From the NCBI GenBank assembly GCA_016929335.1, contig JAFGIY010000037.1, forward strand, positions 62,001 through 126,000: a stretch of DNA of 64,000 bases. Reading direction: 5' to 3'. The stretch's first letter is position 1; every line of letters starts with the position of its first letter. Below the pieces are notes generated by a model that did not search any database, was not told where the DNA came from, and saw only the letters and a list, made by a program, of their open reading frames with translations. The translations under genes and the position numbers were made by a program. Positions 34,534 through 42,999 of the stretch are shown here, piece after piece. Origin of the DNA: Acidobacteriota bacterium (GTDB taxonomy: Bacteria; Acidobacteriota; UBA6911).

Positions 34534-34832
34534 AGCCCTGGGTGGCAGCAAAAAAAACTTCCGATAATCTTTGGGAGGCGTGCGGGGCGGAAATTCATAT
34601 TTGTTACGACGTGTTTGGTTTCGCCTGTTGCCGGCAGTTGGCCGGTGCTCTCTTTGCGGATTTCGTAGCGGTAATGAATTACCTTGTCGGAAGCTTTTGC
34701 CAGACCCGTTCTGATCACGATGTCGTCCTCATCCCGAATCAGCAGACATATTAAACCGCGGAGATTCAAAGTCTCAAAGAATGATTTATACTGAAGCTTC
34801 AATTTGCGCGGCAAAAGGGGAACGGCATCGAT
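34461..34832. other. 372-bp region between gpmA and the aminotransferase gene
   Basis: No intact gene. It holds the facing heptamer arrays at its left end and a truncated 4HBT-type thioesterase frame on the minus strand. AAGGGG at ~34814 may serve the aminotransferase start at 34833. No clear promoter was found. Confidence 0.6.
34521..34814 (-). pseudogene. C-terminal remnant of a 4HBT-family acyl-CoA thioesterase
   Basis: A minus-strand frame ends at 34521. Its last ~65 residues read like the second half of a YbgC/4-hydroxybenzoyl-CoA thioesterase: DEDDIVIRTGLAKAS, VIHYRYEIRK, ATGETKHVVTNMNFRPARLP. The expected N-terminal half (hot-dog strand 1 and the catalytic Asp/Glu helix) is missing; the frame continues upstream only into unrelated sequence and a TTG, and the aminotransferase gene begins at 34833. 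It ends I-D-D-stop inside a heptamer array, exactly as top6B does. Decay after a deletion is the likely history; a real short protein is less likely. Confidence 0.45.
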
Positions 34833-36026
34833 ATGTTTTCAGGGATTACGGAGAGGCTGCACGGAGAATCCAATGACCTGTACAGGCTCCGCGATGAGTT
34901 GAAGAAGCAGGGATTGCCAATCCAGGATTTCATTTCTGGAAATATCAATGATCAGGGATACCTTTTTCCCCAGGACCTTCTTGAGGAGATACTTGTACGC
35001 GGATTGCGGCAATGCCGGGTTTATCATCCGGACTCGTTCGGTCAGAAGTTCGCCCGCGAGGCTGTGTCCGAATATTACCGGGAGAACGGCCTGACTATTA
35101 ACACCGACCGCATTCTGATCACTCCGGGTTCGAGTCTGTCCTATTGGTATTGTTTTAAGCTTCTGGCGGATGAAGGCGATGAGATCCTGTGTCCATGTCC
35201 CTCCTACCCGTTATTCGATTACATCGCATTGCTGAGCGGTGTGAAGCTCATCCCCTACCGGCTCGATGAAGCTCGGAACTGGTCCGTCGATGCGGATCAA
35301 CTGGAAGCGTGCGTTTCCACCAGGACCCGGGCGCTGGTCGTGATTTCGCCGCATAATCCCACAGGACATGTCGCATCTGCAGAAGAGATCGCGGCAATTG
35401 CGGACATTTCACGCCGTCATGATCTGGCGATTATCAGTGATGAAGTATTCAGTGAGTTTCTGATCGGCAGAGAATCCCTGCCACGCCCCGCGGGAAGTGA
35501 TGCTCCGCTTGTCTTCACGCTGAATGGTTTTTCAAAGATGCTTGCTCTTCCGGGAATCAAGTTCGGATGGATGGCCGTGTCGGGGGAATCCGATCGGGTT
35601 CGAAAAGCCCTTCGCTCTCTGGAGTTCATTTCCGACACCTTTCTTCCGGTAAATGAAATCATCCAGGCATCTGCCCCGGAAATTTTCAAATATGGCCGGA
35701 GTGTGAGTATTGACTTCGCAAAACGCATCCGCGACTGCTGGAAAGTTGCGGAGCGCATTCTCGCATCAAACCGGCAGGTTCAATTTGTACGTCCGGATGG
35801 GGGATTCTATGTCACGCTGCGGCTGAAGAACCTGGATGAAGAATGGGCGGCGGAAACAATCCTGCGGGAAAATCATGTTTTGTTACACCCCGGTTACTTT
35901 TATGATATGGCTCCGAACCATCTGATCCTGAGCTTTGTACAGCAGATCGAAACAATCCGGGAATTTTTGCCGAAATTGTTGGAAACACTCGAAAGGCAGA
36001 TGAGGCAATCGAGCGCGCCTGAATAA
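34833..36026 (+). CDS. PLP-dependent class I/II aminotransferase
   Basis: A 397-residue fold-type I enzyme. Visible features are GSSLSYWYCFKLLADEGDEIL (cofactor phosphate region), VISPHNPTGHV (the N-P-T-G pair), ISDEVFSEF (Asp to the pyridine N, Tyr replaced by Phe) and FTLNGFSKMLALPGIKFGWM, with the PLP Lys in GFSKML. The substrate specificity is unknown; it groups with alanine/aspartate-type aminotransferases. The ATG at 34833 follows AAGGGGAACGGC. It is followed after 31 bp by an FAH-family gene, and the pair may act on a common amino or keto acid. Confidence 0.88.
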   Translation: MFSGITERLHGESNDLYRLRDELKKQGLPIQDFISGNINDQGYLFPQDLLEEILVRGLRQCRVYHPDSFGQKFAREAVSEYYRENGLTINTDRILITPGSSLSYWYCFKLLADEGDEILCPCPSYPLFDYIALLSGVKLIPYRLDEARNWSVDADQLEACVSTRTRALVVISPHNPTGHVASAEEIAAIADISRRHDLAIISDEVFSEFLIGRESLPRPAGSDAPLVFTLNGFSKMLALPGIKFGWMAVSGESDRVRKALRSLEFISDTFLPVNEIIQASAPEIFKYGRSVSIDFAKRIRDCWKVAERILASNRQVQFVRPDGGFYVTLRLKNLDEEWAAETILRENHVLLHPGYFYDMAPNHLILSFVQQIETIREFLPKLLETLERQMRQSSAPE

Positions 36027-36057
36027 AACCGGTGCCGGCCTTTGTGGAGGAGGATGT

Positions 36058-36804
36058 ATGAAATATGTGCGTTATTGTTGCCAGGGCAAAATTTCCTATG
36101 GAATTCTGGATGGAAATACTGTCCGGGAAATTGAGGGAGGATTGTTCGGGCAGAGGAATACCACCGATTTCACGACCGATCTCGATGCGGTAGAACTGCT
36201 GTGGCCCTGTGAGCCTACAAAAATCCTGGCGGTGGGACTGAATTACAAAAGCCATCTTGGGAATCAGCCGGCGCCTTCCAATCCTGAAATTTTCTATAAG
36301 CCTCCATCGGCGCTGCTTCAGCCTGGAGGTGCGATAAGACTTCCTCAGAATGGCCGCGACGTACATTACGAAGGCGAACTGGTCGCCGTAATCGGAAAAA
36401 CAATTCGAAATGCGTCCGCAGCCGAAGCGGAGGAGGCCGTATTCGGATTCACGTGCGGCATCGACGTCAGCGAACGTTACTGGCAGAAAAACGACCTGCA
36501 ATGGTGGCGCGCCAAAGGCTGCGATACTTTTGCACCCCTGGGCCCGGTCATCTGCGCAAGCTACGACTGGAACCGCGGCCGGATTGAAACCAGAGTAAAC
36601 GGTGCTGTTGTGCAATCGGGCTGCTTCAGCGAATTGCTCTTTGATCCCATCAAAATAGTCAGCTACGCAAGCCGGCATCTGACATTGATGCCGGGGGATG
36701 TCATTTACACCGGCACCCCCGGACACACCGCCGCCTTGAAGCCGAAAGACCTTGTCGAGGTCGAAATTGAAGGGATCGGCATCCTGCGCAATACTGTTGC
36801 CTAA
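36058..36804 (+). CDS. fumarylacetoacetate hydrolase family protein
   Basis: A 248-residue FAH-superfamily enzyme. The core motifs are KILAVGLNYKSHL, IFYKPPSAL, HYEGELVAVIGK (metal ligands E-x-E), FGFTCGIDVSERYWQ, KGCDTFAPLGPVI and MPGDVIYTGTPG. Members hydrolyse or decarboxylate beta-diketo acids or act as oxaloacetate decarboxylases. GAGGAGG precedes the ATG. The stop touches the stop of uppS on the opposite strand with no base between, so the two transcripts must overlap. It is probably co-transcribed with the aminotransferase. Confidence 0.9.
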   Translation: MKYVRYCCQGKISYGILDGNTVREIEGGLFGQRNTTDFTTDLDAVELLWPCEPTKILAVGLNYKSHLGNQPAPSNPEIFYKPPSALLQPGGAIRLPQNGRDVHYEGELVAVIGKTIRNASAAEAEEAVFGFTCGIDVSERYWQKNDLQWWRAKGCDTFAPLGPVICASYDWNRGRIETRVNGAVVQSGCFSELLFDPIKIVSYASRHLTLMPGDVIYTGTPGHTAALKPKDLVEVEIEGIGILRNTVA

Positions 36805-37518
36805 TTATCCGGCTGCGCAGGCCAGGGCTCCATATTTACGGGTGCGGGAGCGATAATCGGCAATGGCCTCTTCCAGATCGACAGCTTCGAAATCCGGCCA
36901 CAATTTGGAGCTGAAATAGAACTCCGAATAGGCGGCTTGCCAGAGGAGGAAGTTGGAAAGGCGCTGTTCGCCCGCGGTCCGAATGATCAAATCAGGATCC
37001 GGGACACCGTCGGACGCAAGCCTCCGCATGAATCCTTCTTCGGTGATCTGCTCGAGATCCAGCTTCCCCTGTGCGACCTCGTTCGCCAATGCCCGCGCCG
37101 CTTCAACGATTTCATAGCGGGCGCCATAATCCAGGGCAATACGCAGGTGAAGCCGTTTGCAGCTTCCGGTCTCTTCCTCCACAGAGGAAAGAGCTTCGCC
37201 GACAAACAACGGGAGACGGTCGCGTCTGCCAAATGCAGAGACGCGGATATCGTTATCGATGAGAGACTGTCGTTCCGCAACCAGGTAGCGCTGGAAAAGG
37301 CTGAAGAGTATTCGGATTTCCTCCGCCGGCCTTTTCCAGTTTTCACTCGAAAAAGCAAATAAGGTCAGGATGGGAATCTCCTGACGGCAGGCAGCTTCTG
37401 AGACGCGCCGCACAGCCTGGATCCCCATTTCGTGTCCTTTCCATCGCGGCATGCTGCGCTGCTGTGCCCAACGGCCGTTGCCATCCATTATGATTGCCAC
37501 ATGATTGATCGTATTCAT
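36805..37518 (-). CDS. uppS: undecaprenyl diphosphate synthase (isoprenyl transferase)
   Basis: A 237-residue cis-prenyltransferase that extends farnesyl diphosphate with IPP to C55-PP, the carrier used by MraY and MurJ. HVAIIMDGNGRWAQ (catalytic Asp), GHEMGIQAVRRV, LFAFSSENWKRP and the end block PDPDLIIRTAGEQRLSNFLLWQ with SEFYF are all present. ATG 37518 has AGGTGAG six bases upstream; a TTG at 37551 is rejected. It follows the winged-helix regulator gene by 78 bp. cdsA and the usual rseP/frr neighbours are absent. Confidence 0.95.
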   Translation of the reverse strand: MNTINHVAIIMDGNGRWAQQRSMPRWKGHEMGIQAVRRVSEAACRQEIPILTLFAFSSENWKRPAEEIRILFSLFQRYLVAERQSLIDNDIRVSAFGRRDRLPLFVGEALSSVEEETGSCKRLHLRIALDYGARYEIVEAARALANEVAQGKLDLEQITEEGFMRRLASDGVPDPDLIIRTAGEQRLSNFLLWQAAYSEFYFSSKLWPDFEAVDLEEAIADYRSRTRKYGALACAAG

Positions 37519-37596
37519 CTTCGACTCACCTGTTGATAAGTTCTTTGCCAAATAAAGCGTTTGGGTCCGATTATCCCTCCGGCAAAGGGCAGCGGT

Positions 37597-37980
37597 TCAG
37601 CTGTGGGAAGGAAGAGGATTGATTTGAGTCCGCAGTGTCGAGCTCTTTGCGTTTCGCACTTGAGCACGATCCGGCAGCAGGCTGGAAAGCTTGTCGAGAT
37701 ATTCTTCCAGCGCAAGCCGTCCGGCAGAGCTGAGGCGATAGGTGCTTTTGGGTTTCCTGTCCTCAAATTTCTTATCGCAGACCACATAGCCGGCCATTTC
37801 CAGCCGTCGGGCCTGGACACTCAGGTTGCCGTCGGTTGTTTGCAGGAGATCGCGCAGTTCCGTGAAAGAAAGGGATTCCTGAACGACCAGCGCAGAAACG
37901 ATGCCCAGGCGCAAACGCTCGTGGATGAGAGGATCCAGTTCATTCGGGGAAGGACGGATTGTCTTCTGTTTCTTAGCCAT
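37597..37980 (-). CDS. winged-helix transcriptional regulator (HTH_34 type)
   Basis: A 127-residue DNA-binding protein of the small MarR/PadR-like HTH_34 group. RLRLGIVSALVVQESLSFTEL and DGNLSVQARRLEMAGYV form the helix-turn-helix, followed by the wing KFEDRKPKSTYRLSSAGR. Such regulators are commonly paired with a membrane protein of the kind encoded just upstream. CAGGAGG precedes the ATG. The start overlaps the stop of the upstream membrane gene by 8 bp, so translation is coupled. The target is unknown; its own two-gene unit is the first guess. Confidence 0.82.
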   Translation of the reverse strand: MAKKQKTIRPSPNELDPLIHERLRLGIVSALVVQESLSFTELRDLLQTTDGNLSVQARRLEMAGYVVCDKKFEDRKPKSTYRLSSAGRLALEEYLDKLSSLLPDRAQVRNAKSSTLRTQINPLPSHS

Positions 37981-38578
37981 TATGCCTCCTGGCAATGTAG
38001 GATCCATAGACGAGATGCAGCCAACCAAATCCAAGCGCCAGCCAGATCAGGCCGGCTTTGGGAGTCGATAAAGCGGCGCCTGCGGCTGCAAGCAGGAAAC
38101 TCAATCCCATATAGCGGACCGGCGCAACGGATACCTGCCCTCCGTTCGCTATTGCGGCGCCATAGCATCCGAGCCATATAACGGGAAGCCAATCCAAACG
38201 CTGGGATCGGATCGCAAGGTCGGTGAACAGCCCCCCGATAAACAGAGCCGGACAAAGGCTCCAGAGCAGCTTTCGCAAAAGCGGAGCCTGTATAGGGGAG
38301 CATGTCTGGCGGCTCTTGCGATAGATGCCGATGGAAATGACAGCAATCGAGATCGCCAGAATAATGCCCCAGACGGCAAGAGCCCATTGCGGATGTGGCC
38401 CGGAATCCCAGGGAGCCCCGGTGACAAAGCCATTAATGAATGATCCGGCGACTGAAAGGAATCCTGCTGCGATCAGCCCCCGGCCGGGTACGGCCGTGAT
38501 CTGTCCCGCCGCCTCCAGGGTCTTGCGAATATAAAGCAGATTCTCCCGAACGCTTTGTGCGCTAGACGGATCGATCAT
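37973..38578 (-). CDS. six-helix membrane protein paired with the HTH_34 regulator
   Basis: A 201-residue protein. A short cytoplasmic N-terminus (SVRENLLYIRKTLEAAGQITAVPG) precedes about six hydrophobic helices arranged as hairpins (GLIAAGFLSVAGSFING, WALAVWGIILAISIAVISIG, ..., LIWLALGFGWLHLVYG). The family is known only from its linkage to winged-helix regulators; function unknown. ATG 38578 has GGAGG nine bases upstream; ATG 38587 abuts that site and is less likely. Confidence 0.72.
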   Translation of the reverse strand: MIDPSSAQSVRENLLYIRKTLEAAGQITAVPGRGLIAAGFLSVAGSFINGFVTGAPWDSGPHPQWALAVWGIILAISIAVISIGIYRKSRQTCSPIQAPLLRKLLWSLCPALFIGGLFTDLAIRSQRLDWLPVIWLGCYGAAIANGGQVSVAPVRYMGLSFLLAAAGAALSTPKAGLIWLALGFGWLHLVYGSYIARRHNG

Positions 38579-38702
38579 AGGATGCATCCTCCAGGGAAGG
38601 CATCATCACACAATATCTCACCATGTGTCAAGTTCTTTATATTATAAAGCCACCCTTGAATGTCCGCAGAAAGAATGCTCGTGAAATGCGTGGCCGGCTT
38701 TC

Positions 38703-40094
38703 TTACTGGGATTCATAGGGAAAAGCGGAGCCGAGTTTTTTTGCAATGCGATCCAGGATCCAATGACCATCCCACCATTCTCTGGGATTCACCGGCAAGC
38801 CCTGAAGCAGCGTGCAGAAGTGCAGGTGATCGCCTCCTGCGAGCCCGGTTTCACCTGTTTTGCCGATGATTTCAGCCCTGGTGACATTCTGCCCTTCCTT
38901 GACGGCGACGGAAGACAGGTGTCCGTAAATGCTTTGGAGACCGTACCCGTGATCGATCACTACGGCATTGCCGTAAATGCCGAGGTATCCGGCATAGACC
39001 ACAATGCCGCTGTTGGCGGCGGGGATAGGAGCCTGCTTTGTTACTGCTAGATCAAATCCAAGGTGAGTCTGGCGGTCAATCTCCCGCCCCTGATAAAGAT
39101 AGGTTCTCCGGTCGGCAAATCCGGCCATCACCTTGCCGTTGGGCATCATGAAGAACGGGCTGTTCCAAAGGAACTCCGGCTTTGATTTTTGTGCCAGCGC
39201 TTTGATCCGTTCGGCATTCTTCTGACGCAGCTCGCGGTTGATGGCAACGTAGTTATCAAGGAGATTGCCGCGATCGGTCAGATCAGGGGTCTGGGCCATG
39301 ATTTCCGGGACCACTTTATTAAGGAATGCATCCGTAATACCCATGTCGTCGGATTTAAAGGATTTTGCAAAATATTGATCGATGAAGCCTCTCTCCGCTT
39401 TATTCCCGGCTGCATCTTCAACGACCAGTCGCACATCCAACCGCGCCATATCATAAGGCACCGCGAAGAGCGCAAACCGGTCCTGCTTCCCGCCGCCGGG
39501 AAGGGGATATCCGGGGAACCACCACGCACCGGCCCTTACGCCATCGCGCACCGCGGACTCCCCCACACGGTAGGTGACGGCCTCGCATCCCCCCTGGGCG
39601 GCGTAGGTCTGCGTTGAAGTTATCTGAAGAACCGGCGGGATGAAGTTCACCGGCAGACGGACTTCTTCGACAGCCGGTTTCGGATGGCGAAGCCATGTGG
39701 TTGCCCTATCCGCCGTAACCCTTATTATGGCGTCTCCTCCAGCTAAGCCTGGCATTATGCCTCGGCCCACGTCAGTCTTCAGCACGTCCTTTTCGGTTTT
39801 GGAATCCCATAAGAAAAACTGGGAACCGGACGGATAGCTCTTGTCAATGACGGTGACGGCCTTGTTGCCCTGAACAAGCTCGACTCTGGCATGCACTAAT
39901 CCCCGGCGGGGCTCGGCAATTTCTATGGTTACGGGAGTTTTATTGCCGATCGTGGGTATGGCCGGTTTGATATGAATATCCGGAGGGCCTCCAACCAGGA
40001 AGAATCCCTGGCCGGCCAAAGCCAGAATGAGGATTACCAACCCTACGAGAATTGCTTTAATTAAAAATCCAGAACGATAATTGGTTTCGATCAT
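38703..40094 (-). CDS. membrane-anchored M23-family peptidase (LytM domain)
   Basis: A 463-residue protein with one N-terminal helix (FLIKAILVGLVILILALAG) placing the rest in the periplasm. Residues ~45-300 are beta-rich, immunoglobulin-like segments with no known family. The C-terminal M23 domain keeps its zinc ligands: THLGFDLAV (His near 343 and Asp), IYGHLSS (His near 391) and GDHLHF (His near 422). It should cut peptide cross-links in peptidoglycan, and the intact ligands argue for activity rather than a scaffold role. It has its own ATG at 40094; the region upstream to 40321 has no gene. Confidence 0.87.
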   Translation of the reverse strand: MIETNYRSGFLIKAILVGLVILILALAGQGFFLVGGPPDIHIKPAIPTIGNKTPVTIEIAEPRRGLVHARVELVQGNKAVTVIDKSYPSGSQFFLWDSKTEKDVLKTDVGRGIMPGLAGGDAIIRVTADRATTWLRHPKPAVEEVRLPVNFIPPVLQITSTQTYAAQGGCEAVTYRVGESAVRDGVRAGAWWFPGYPLPGGGKQDRFALFAVPYDMARLDVRLVVEDAAGNKAERGFIDQYFAKSFKSDDMGITDAFLNKVVPEIMAQTPDLTDRGNLLDNYVAINRELRQKNAERIKALAQKSKPEFLWNSPFFMMPNGKVMAGFADRRTYLYQGREIDRQTHLGFDLAVTKQAPIPAANSGIVVYAGYLGIYGNAVVIDHGYGLQSIYGHLSSVAVKEGQNVTRAEIIGKTGETGLAGGDHLHFCTLLQGLPVNPREWWDGHWILDRIAKKLGSAFPYESQ

Positions 40095-40321
40095 TTTTAA
40101 TCCTGCCGTTTCTTGGTTTCAGTCAGGAATTCTACCATTCCTCAAGTGCTGCAGGCGAAATCTATGCCGGCTTTTTTTCATGAAAGACGCAGGGACGCCG
40201 TTTTCAGACAGAAATGCAGCTATCCGCAGACAATGTTTGTTGCTCTATTGGAGGCCCCAATGTAAAATCCAAATGATTGGCCCGCGTTTGGCAAAATGGG
40301 ATCAAGTACAAGGAGGAAGTG

Positions 40322-40675
40322 ATGAAAAAAATTTGTACCGCCGTTTTGCTCGGTTTGTGGCTCCTGTTTTCCATCGGCTGTTCTTCCACTCCTGCCGGAA
40401 CGGAAAAAATCAAGAACCTTCTGAAAGATCCCGAATCGATCTTAGGCAAGGAAGTGGTATCCGTTGGACTGGCCGAAACGAAGACCTCGCTTTCCTCTTT
40501 TCGGATGTTTAAGTTGTACGATGGTGCAGATTTTATCTGGGTCAAATATCCGGAATCGGTTGAGGAACCTCCGCAGGGCTACAAAATTCGGGTACACGGC
40601 ATGCTGCTGCAGGGTGAATTCAACATCATCGGCAAAGTTTACTATCTTGAAGCCAGCAAAGTGACAATGGAGTAG
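40322..40675 (+). CDS. small lipoprotein, unknown function
   Basis: A 117-residue protein with a lipoprotein signal: MKKICTAVLLGLWLLFSIGC, the Cys at residue 20 being the lipidated one. The lipobox S-I-G-C has Ser where Leu is usual at -3 but is otherwise good. The mature ~97 residues (LGKEVVSVGLAETKTSLSSF, FIWVKYPES, IRVHGMLLQG, IGKVYYLEASKV) look like a small OB-like beta barrel (bOB/'NirD-like' stress lipoproteins have this look); that is a guess. AAGGAGG lies before the ATG. A strong terminator-like hairpin follows at 40748. Confidence 0.75.
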   Translation: MKKICTAVLLGLWLLFSIGCSSTPAGTEKIKNLLKDPESILGKEVVSVGLAETKTSLSSFRMFKLYDGADFIWVKYPESVEEPPQGYKIRVHGMLLQGEFNIIGKVYYLEASKVTME

Positions 40676-40747
40676 AGTCCAAGACCGAGCCATCTGGATG
40701 ATGCTTCTGTCAGGGCGGCTCATTGCAGCCATTCTGAAAGCAAAACC

Positions 40748-40810
40748 AGCCACGAATGGGCACGAATAGCGGCTAAAAGATTTGATTCGTGTAAATTCGT
40801 GGCTTTTTTT
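40748..40810 (+). terminator. rho-independent terminator built from a dispersed-repeat-like hairpin
   Basis: AGCCACGAAT (40748-40757) pairs with ATTCGTGGCT (40795-40804), and inside it CACGAAT (40761-40767) pairs with ATTCGTG (40785-40791); seven T residues follow (40804-40810). It can end the lipoprotein transcript. The run of ACGAAT units gives it the look of an intergenic repeat rather than an ordinary terminator. Confidence 0.7.
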
Positions 40811-40814
40811 CGGG

Positions 40815-41555
40815 CTAAAGGTAGTGTTCGAGAAAAAGCTTCAGACTTTCTTGTGCCTTTCGAGAGTTTGTTTTCCACTTGCGATATGTCTTTACCATGC
40901 CCCTATCGATAAGCTTTCCGGCGCGGGAAACCATGGTCTTTGAAGGATCGTGGGAAAAGGGCTCCAAAAACGCGTCGTTGGCTTCGTCGCTTATGGCACG
41001 GATGCAGCTGAGCGGAACATTTCGGGATGCTGCGATACGTGCAAACGCTGCCGTCTCCATATCCACAATCGAAGCGTGAAATCTGCCAAAAAGAAGGCTC
41101 TTGTGCGCCGGATTGCCTAATACATAAGACGAAGTCAAAGCATCTCCAATGGATGTCTTGAGGCCAAGAGACCCGGCGGACCAGGCAAGCATTTCGCTCT
41201 CCGTCAAATCAAAGGCACCCTCCAGCCGAACATTTTCCCATGCAGCATTATCTTCAGGAAGACTGAATGCCGAGGCTCGTGCAACTGCCACCAGATCTCC
41301 CACTCTTAAAACCGGATCCAGTGCTCCTGCATAGCCGATCACCAGGACGTGAGAAGCTTCGATCCATTTCAGCGCTTCTTCAAGTCTTGCTGCAGATCGT
41401 TTGGGGCCAACGCCTGACTGCAAAAAACCTATTGTTTTCTCGCCGCGATCGGCATGCCAGAGGCTGAGGCTCCGGTTGGGGAATTTCCTATGCCGGCAAC
41501 ACAGATCCATTGCCGTCCTGAGTTCCTCTTCTAATGCGGCTGCAATCAATAGCAT
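40815..41555 (-). CDS. purine/nucleoside phosphorylase-family protein (MTAN/HpnG-like)
   Basis: A 246-residue member of the PNP/UDP superfamily. LLIAAALEEELRT (N-terminal strand), FLQSGVGPKRSAARLEEAL, HVLVIGYAGALDP, and the nucleoside site IVDMETAAFARIAA and CIRAISDEAND are present. The final motif carries the catalytic Asp (SDEAND). The form resembles HpnG, the adenosylhopane nucleosidase, as much as MTA/SAH nucleosidase; no hopanoid genes are close, so the substrate stays open. ATG at 41555. Confidence 0.78.
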   Translation of the reverse strand: MLLIAAALEEELRTAMDLCCRHRKFPNRSLSLWHADRGEKTIGFLQSGVGPKRSAARLEEALKWIEASHVLVIGYAGALDPVLRVGDLVAVARASAFSLPEDNAAWENVRLEGAFDLTESEMLAWSAGSLGLKTSIGDALTSSYVLGNPAHKSLLFGRFHASIVDMETAAFARIAASRNVPLSCIRAISDEANDAFLEPFSHDPSKTMVSRAGKLIDRGMVKTYRKWKTNSRKAQESLKLFLEHYL

Positions 41556-41847
41556 AGGCGTCCAAGCATAGGGCGGCTGCTATAAGGAGTAAAGCAAGAT
41601 CGCTGCAAATCCGTTTCCACAGATATTTCCGGTCTGTTCGCACCGTCATTCGACGTGAAACTCTCCGCTCTGCCTTTCATCCAATTATTTGGGCGCGTTG
41701 ATGATAATGTTGAACGCACAGCGCGCATTCAGATATATTTCGAAAAGCAATGGAATTAATTATTCCTGCATCCGCTTCCAGAGCCGACCGGCAAGAGTCT
41801 GGCATCGTTATGAACAGACGTCGAAAGGAATGCAAGGTTATCGGGAT

Positions 41848-42807
41848 ATGAAAACTTTCACTTTGATGATCCTCCTGGTGTTTTTCCCCGCATTGCAGCC
41901 AGAAGCCGGGCTCCATGAGGGAAAAGAGCTTTATGCAAAGGGAAAATACAGTCATGCAGCAGACGCATTTCAGAAGCTTGCGGATGCGTCTCCATCAAAT
42001 ACTGAGGTCAGGATTTGGCTGGGGAGGTCTTACCTGAAAATGCGCCAATGGGATCGGGCGGTTCGAGAAATGGAAAAGGCGGTGCAGATCCAGCCCGACA
42101 ATGCGTACTATCATCTATGGCTTGGCCGCGCATGCGGGGATCGGGCTTCGAATTCTAGCTTTATTACCGCTCCCGGCTGGGCTCGCCGTGTCCTGAAGGA
42201 ATTCGAAACAGCCAGGAAGCTTGCTCCGGAAAATCTGGATGTGCGGTTTGATCTGCTTGAATATTATCTGGAAGCCCCCGGAATTATGGGCGGAGGAAAG
42301 GGCAAGGCGGAAGCCGAAGCGCAGGCGATTGCCGGGTTGAACAGCGAAAAGGGATACATTGCGCGGGCAACGATCCATATTAAAAACAAAAAGTGGGATA
42401 TGGCCCGCAAAGAGCTGGAGAAGGCTGTTTTGGAATACCCGCAATCCGTCAGCGCGTTCAATGATCTGGCAGGCTTTCTTCTTGACCGGAATGATTATGA
42501 AGAGGCGCTCCACTACGCGAATAAGGCATTGCTTCTGGAAAGCAATTCCAAACGAGCGCGGCTAATCGCGGCAGCGGCAAAAATCCGGCTGAAAACGGAC
42601 CTTGATGAAACCGCAAAGACATTTCAGGATTTCGTGGCAGGCTCGCTGAGAGACGGGGATCCCTCTTTTGAAGAGGTATATTATTGGCTGGGAGAGTGCT
42701 TTCTGGCTAAAGGAGACAAAGCGAAAGCAAAGGAATCCTTCAAATCCGCGCTCATTTATAATCCGGAGTACGGCAGGGCAAAAGAGAGTCTCTCCAAATT
42801 GAAATAG
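41848..42807 (+). CDS. exported tetratricopeptide-repeat protein
   Basis: A 319-residue protein with a signal peptide (MKTFTLMILLVFFPALQPEA) and TPR units across most of its length, for example GKYSHAADAFQKLADASPSN, QWDRAVREMEKAVQIQPDN, KKWDMARKELEKAVLEYP and NDYEEALHYANKALLLESN. A non-TPR segment (WARRVLKEFETARKLAPENL to GKGKAEAEAQAIAGL) lies in the middle. It probably acts as a periplasmic protein-binding scaffold. An upstream open frame to 41689 lacks a signal and a ribosome-binding site. The 292-bp gap before it, shared with the divergent nucleosidase gene, shows no other feature. Confidence 0.8.
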   Translation: MKTFTLMILLVFFPALQPEAGLHEGKELYAKGKYSHAADAFQKLADASPSNTEVRIWLGRSYLKMRQWDRAVREMEKAVQIQPDNAYYHLWLGRACGDRASNSSFITAPGWARRVLKEFETARKLAPENLDVRFDLLEYYLEAPGIMGGGKGKAEAEAQAIAGLNSEKGYIARATIHIKNKKWDMARKELEKAVLEYPQSVSAFNDLAGFLLDRNDYEEALHYANKALLLESNSKRARLIAAAAKIRLKTDLDETAKTFQDFVAGSLRDGDPSFEEVYYWLGECFLAKGDKAKAKESFKSALIYNPEYGRAKESLSKLK

Positions 42808-42999
42808 TTTTGTATATTTTGCCGAAGCAGCCCGTTCCGTGCCAAATAACTGGCCGGTCCAAAGCGGGCTTATTCAAGCAATACAGAAACCTGCATCCAC
42901 ACTGAATGCCTGACTGAAACCAGCGGGCATCGATAAAACCTATCGATGTGGTTCAGGCTGACAGGGATGCGAAACCGAGATCGATTGAGGCACTCAGGT

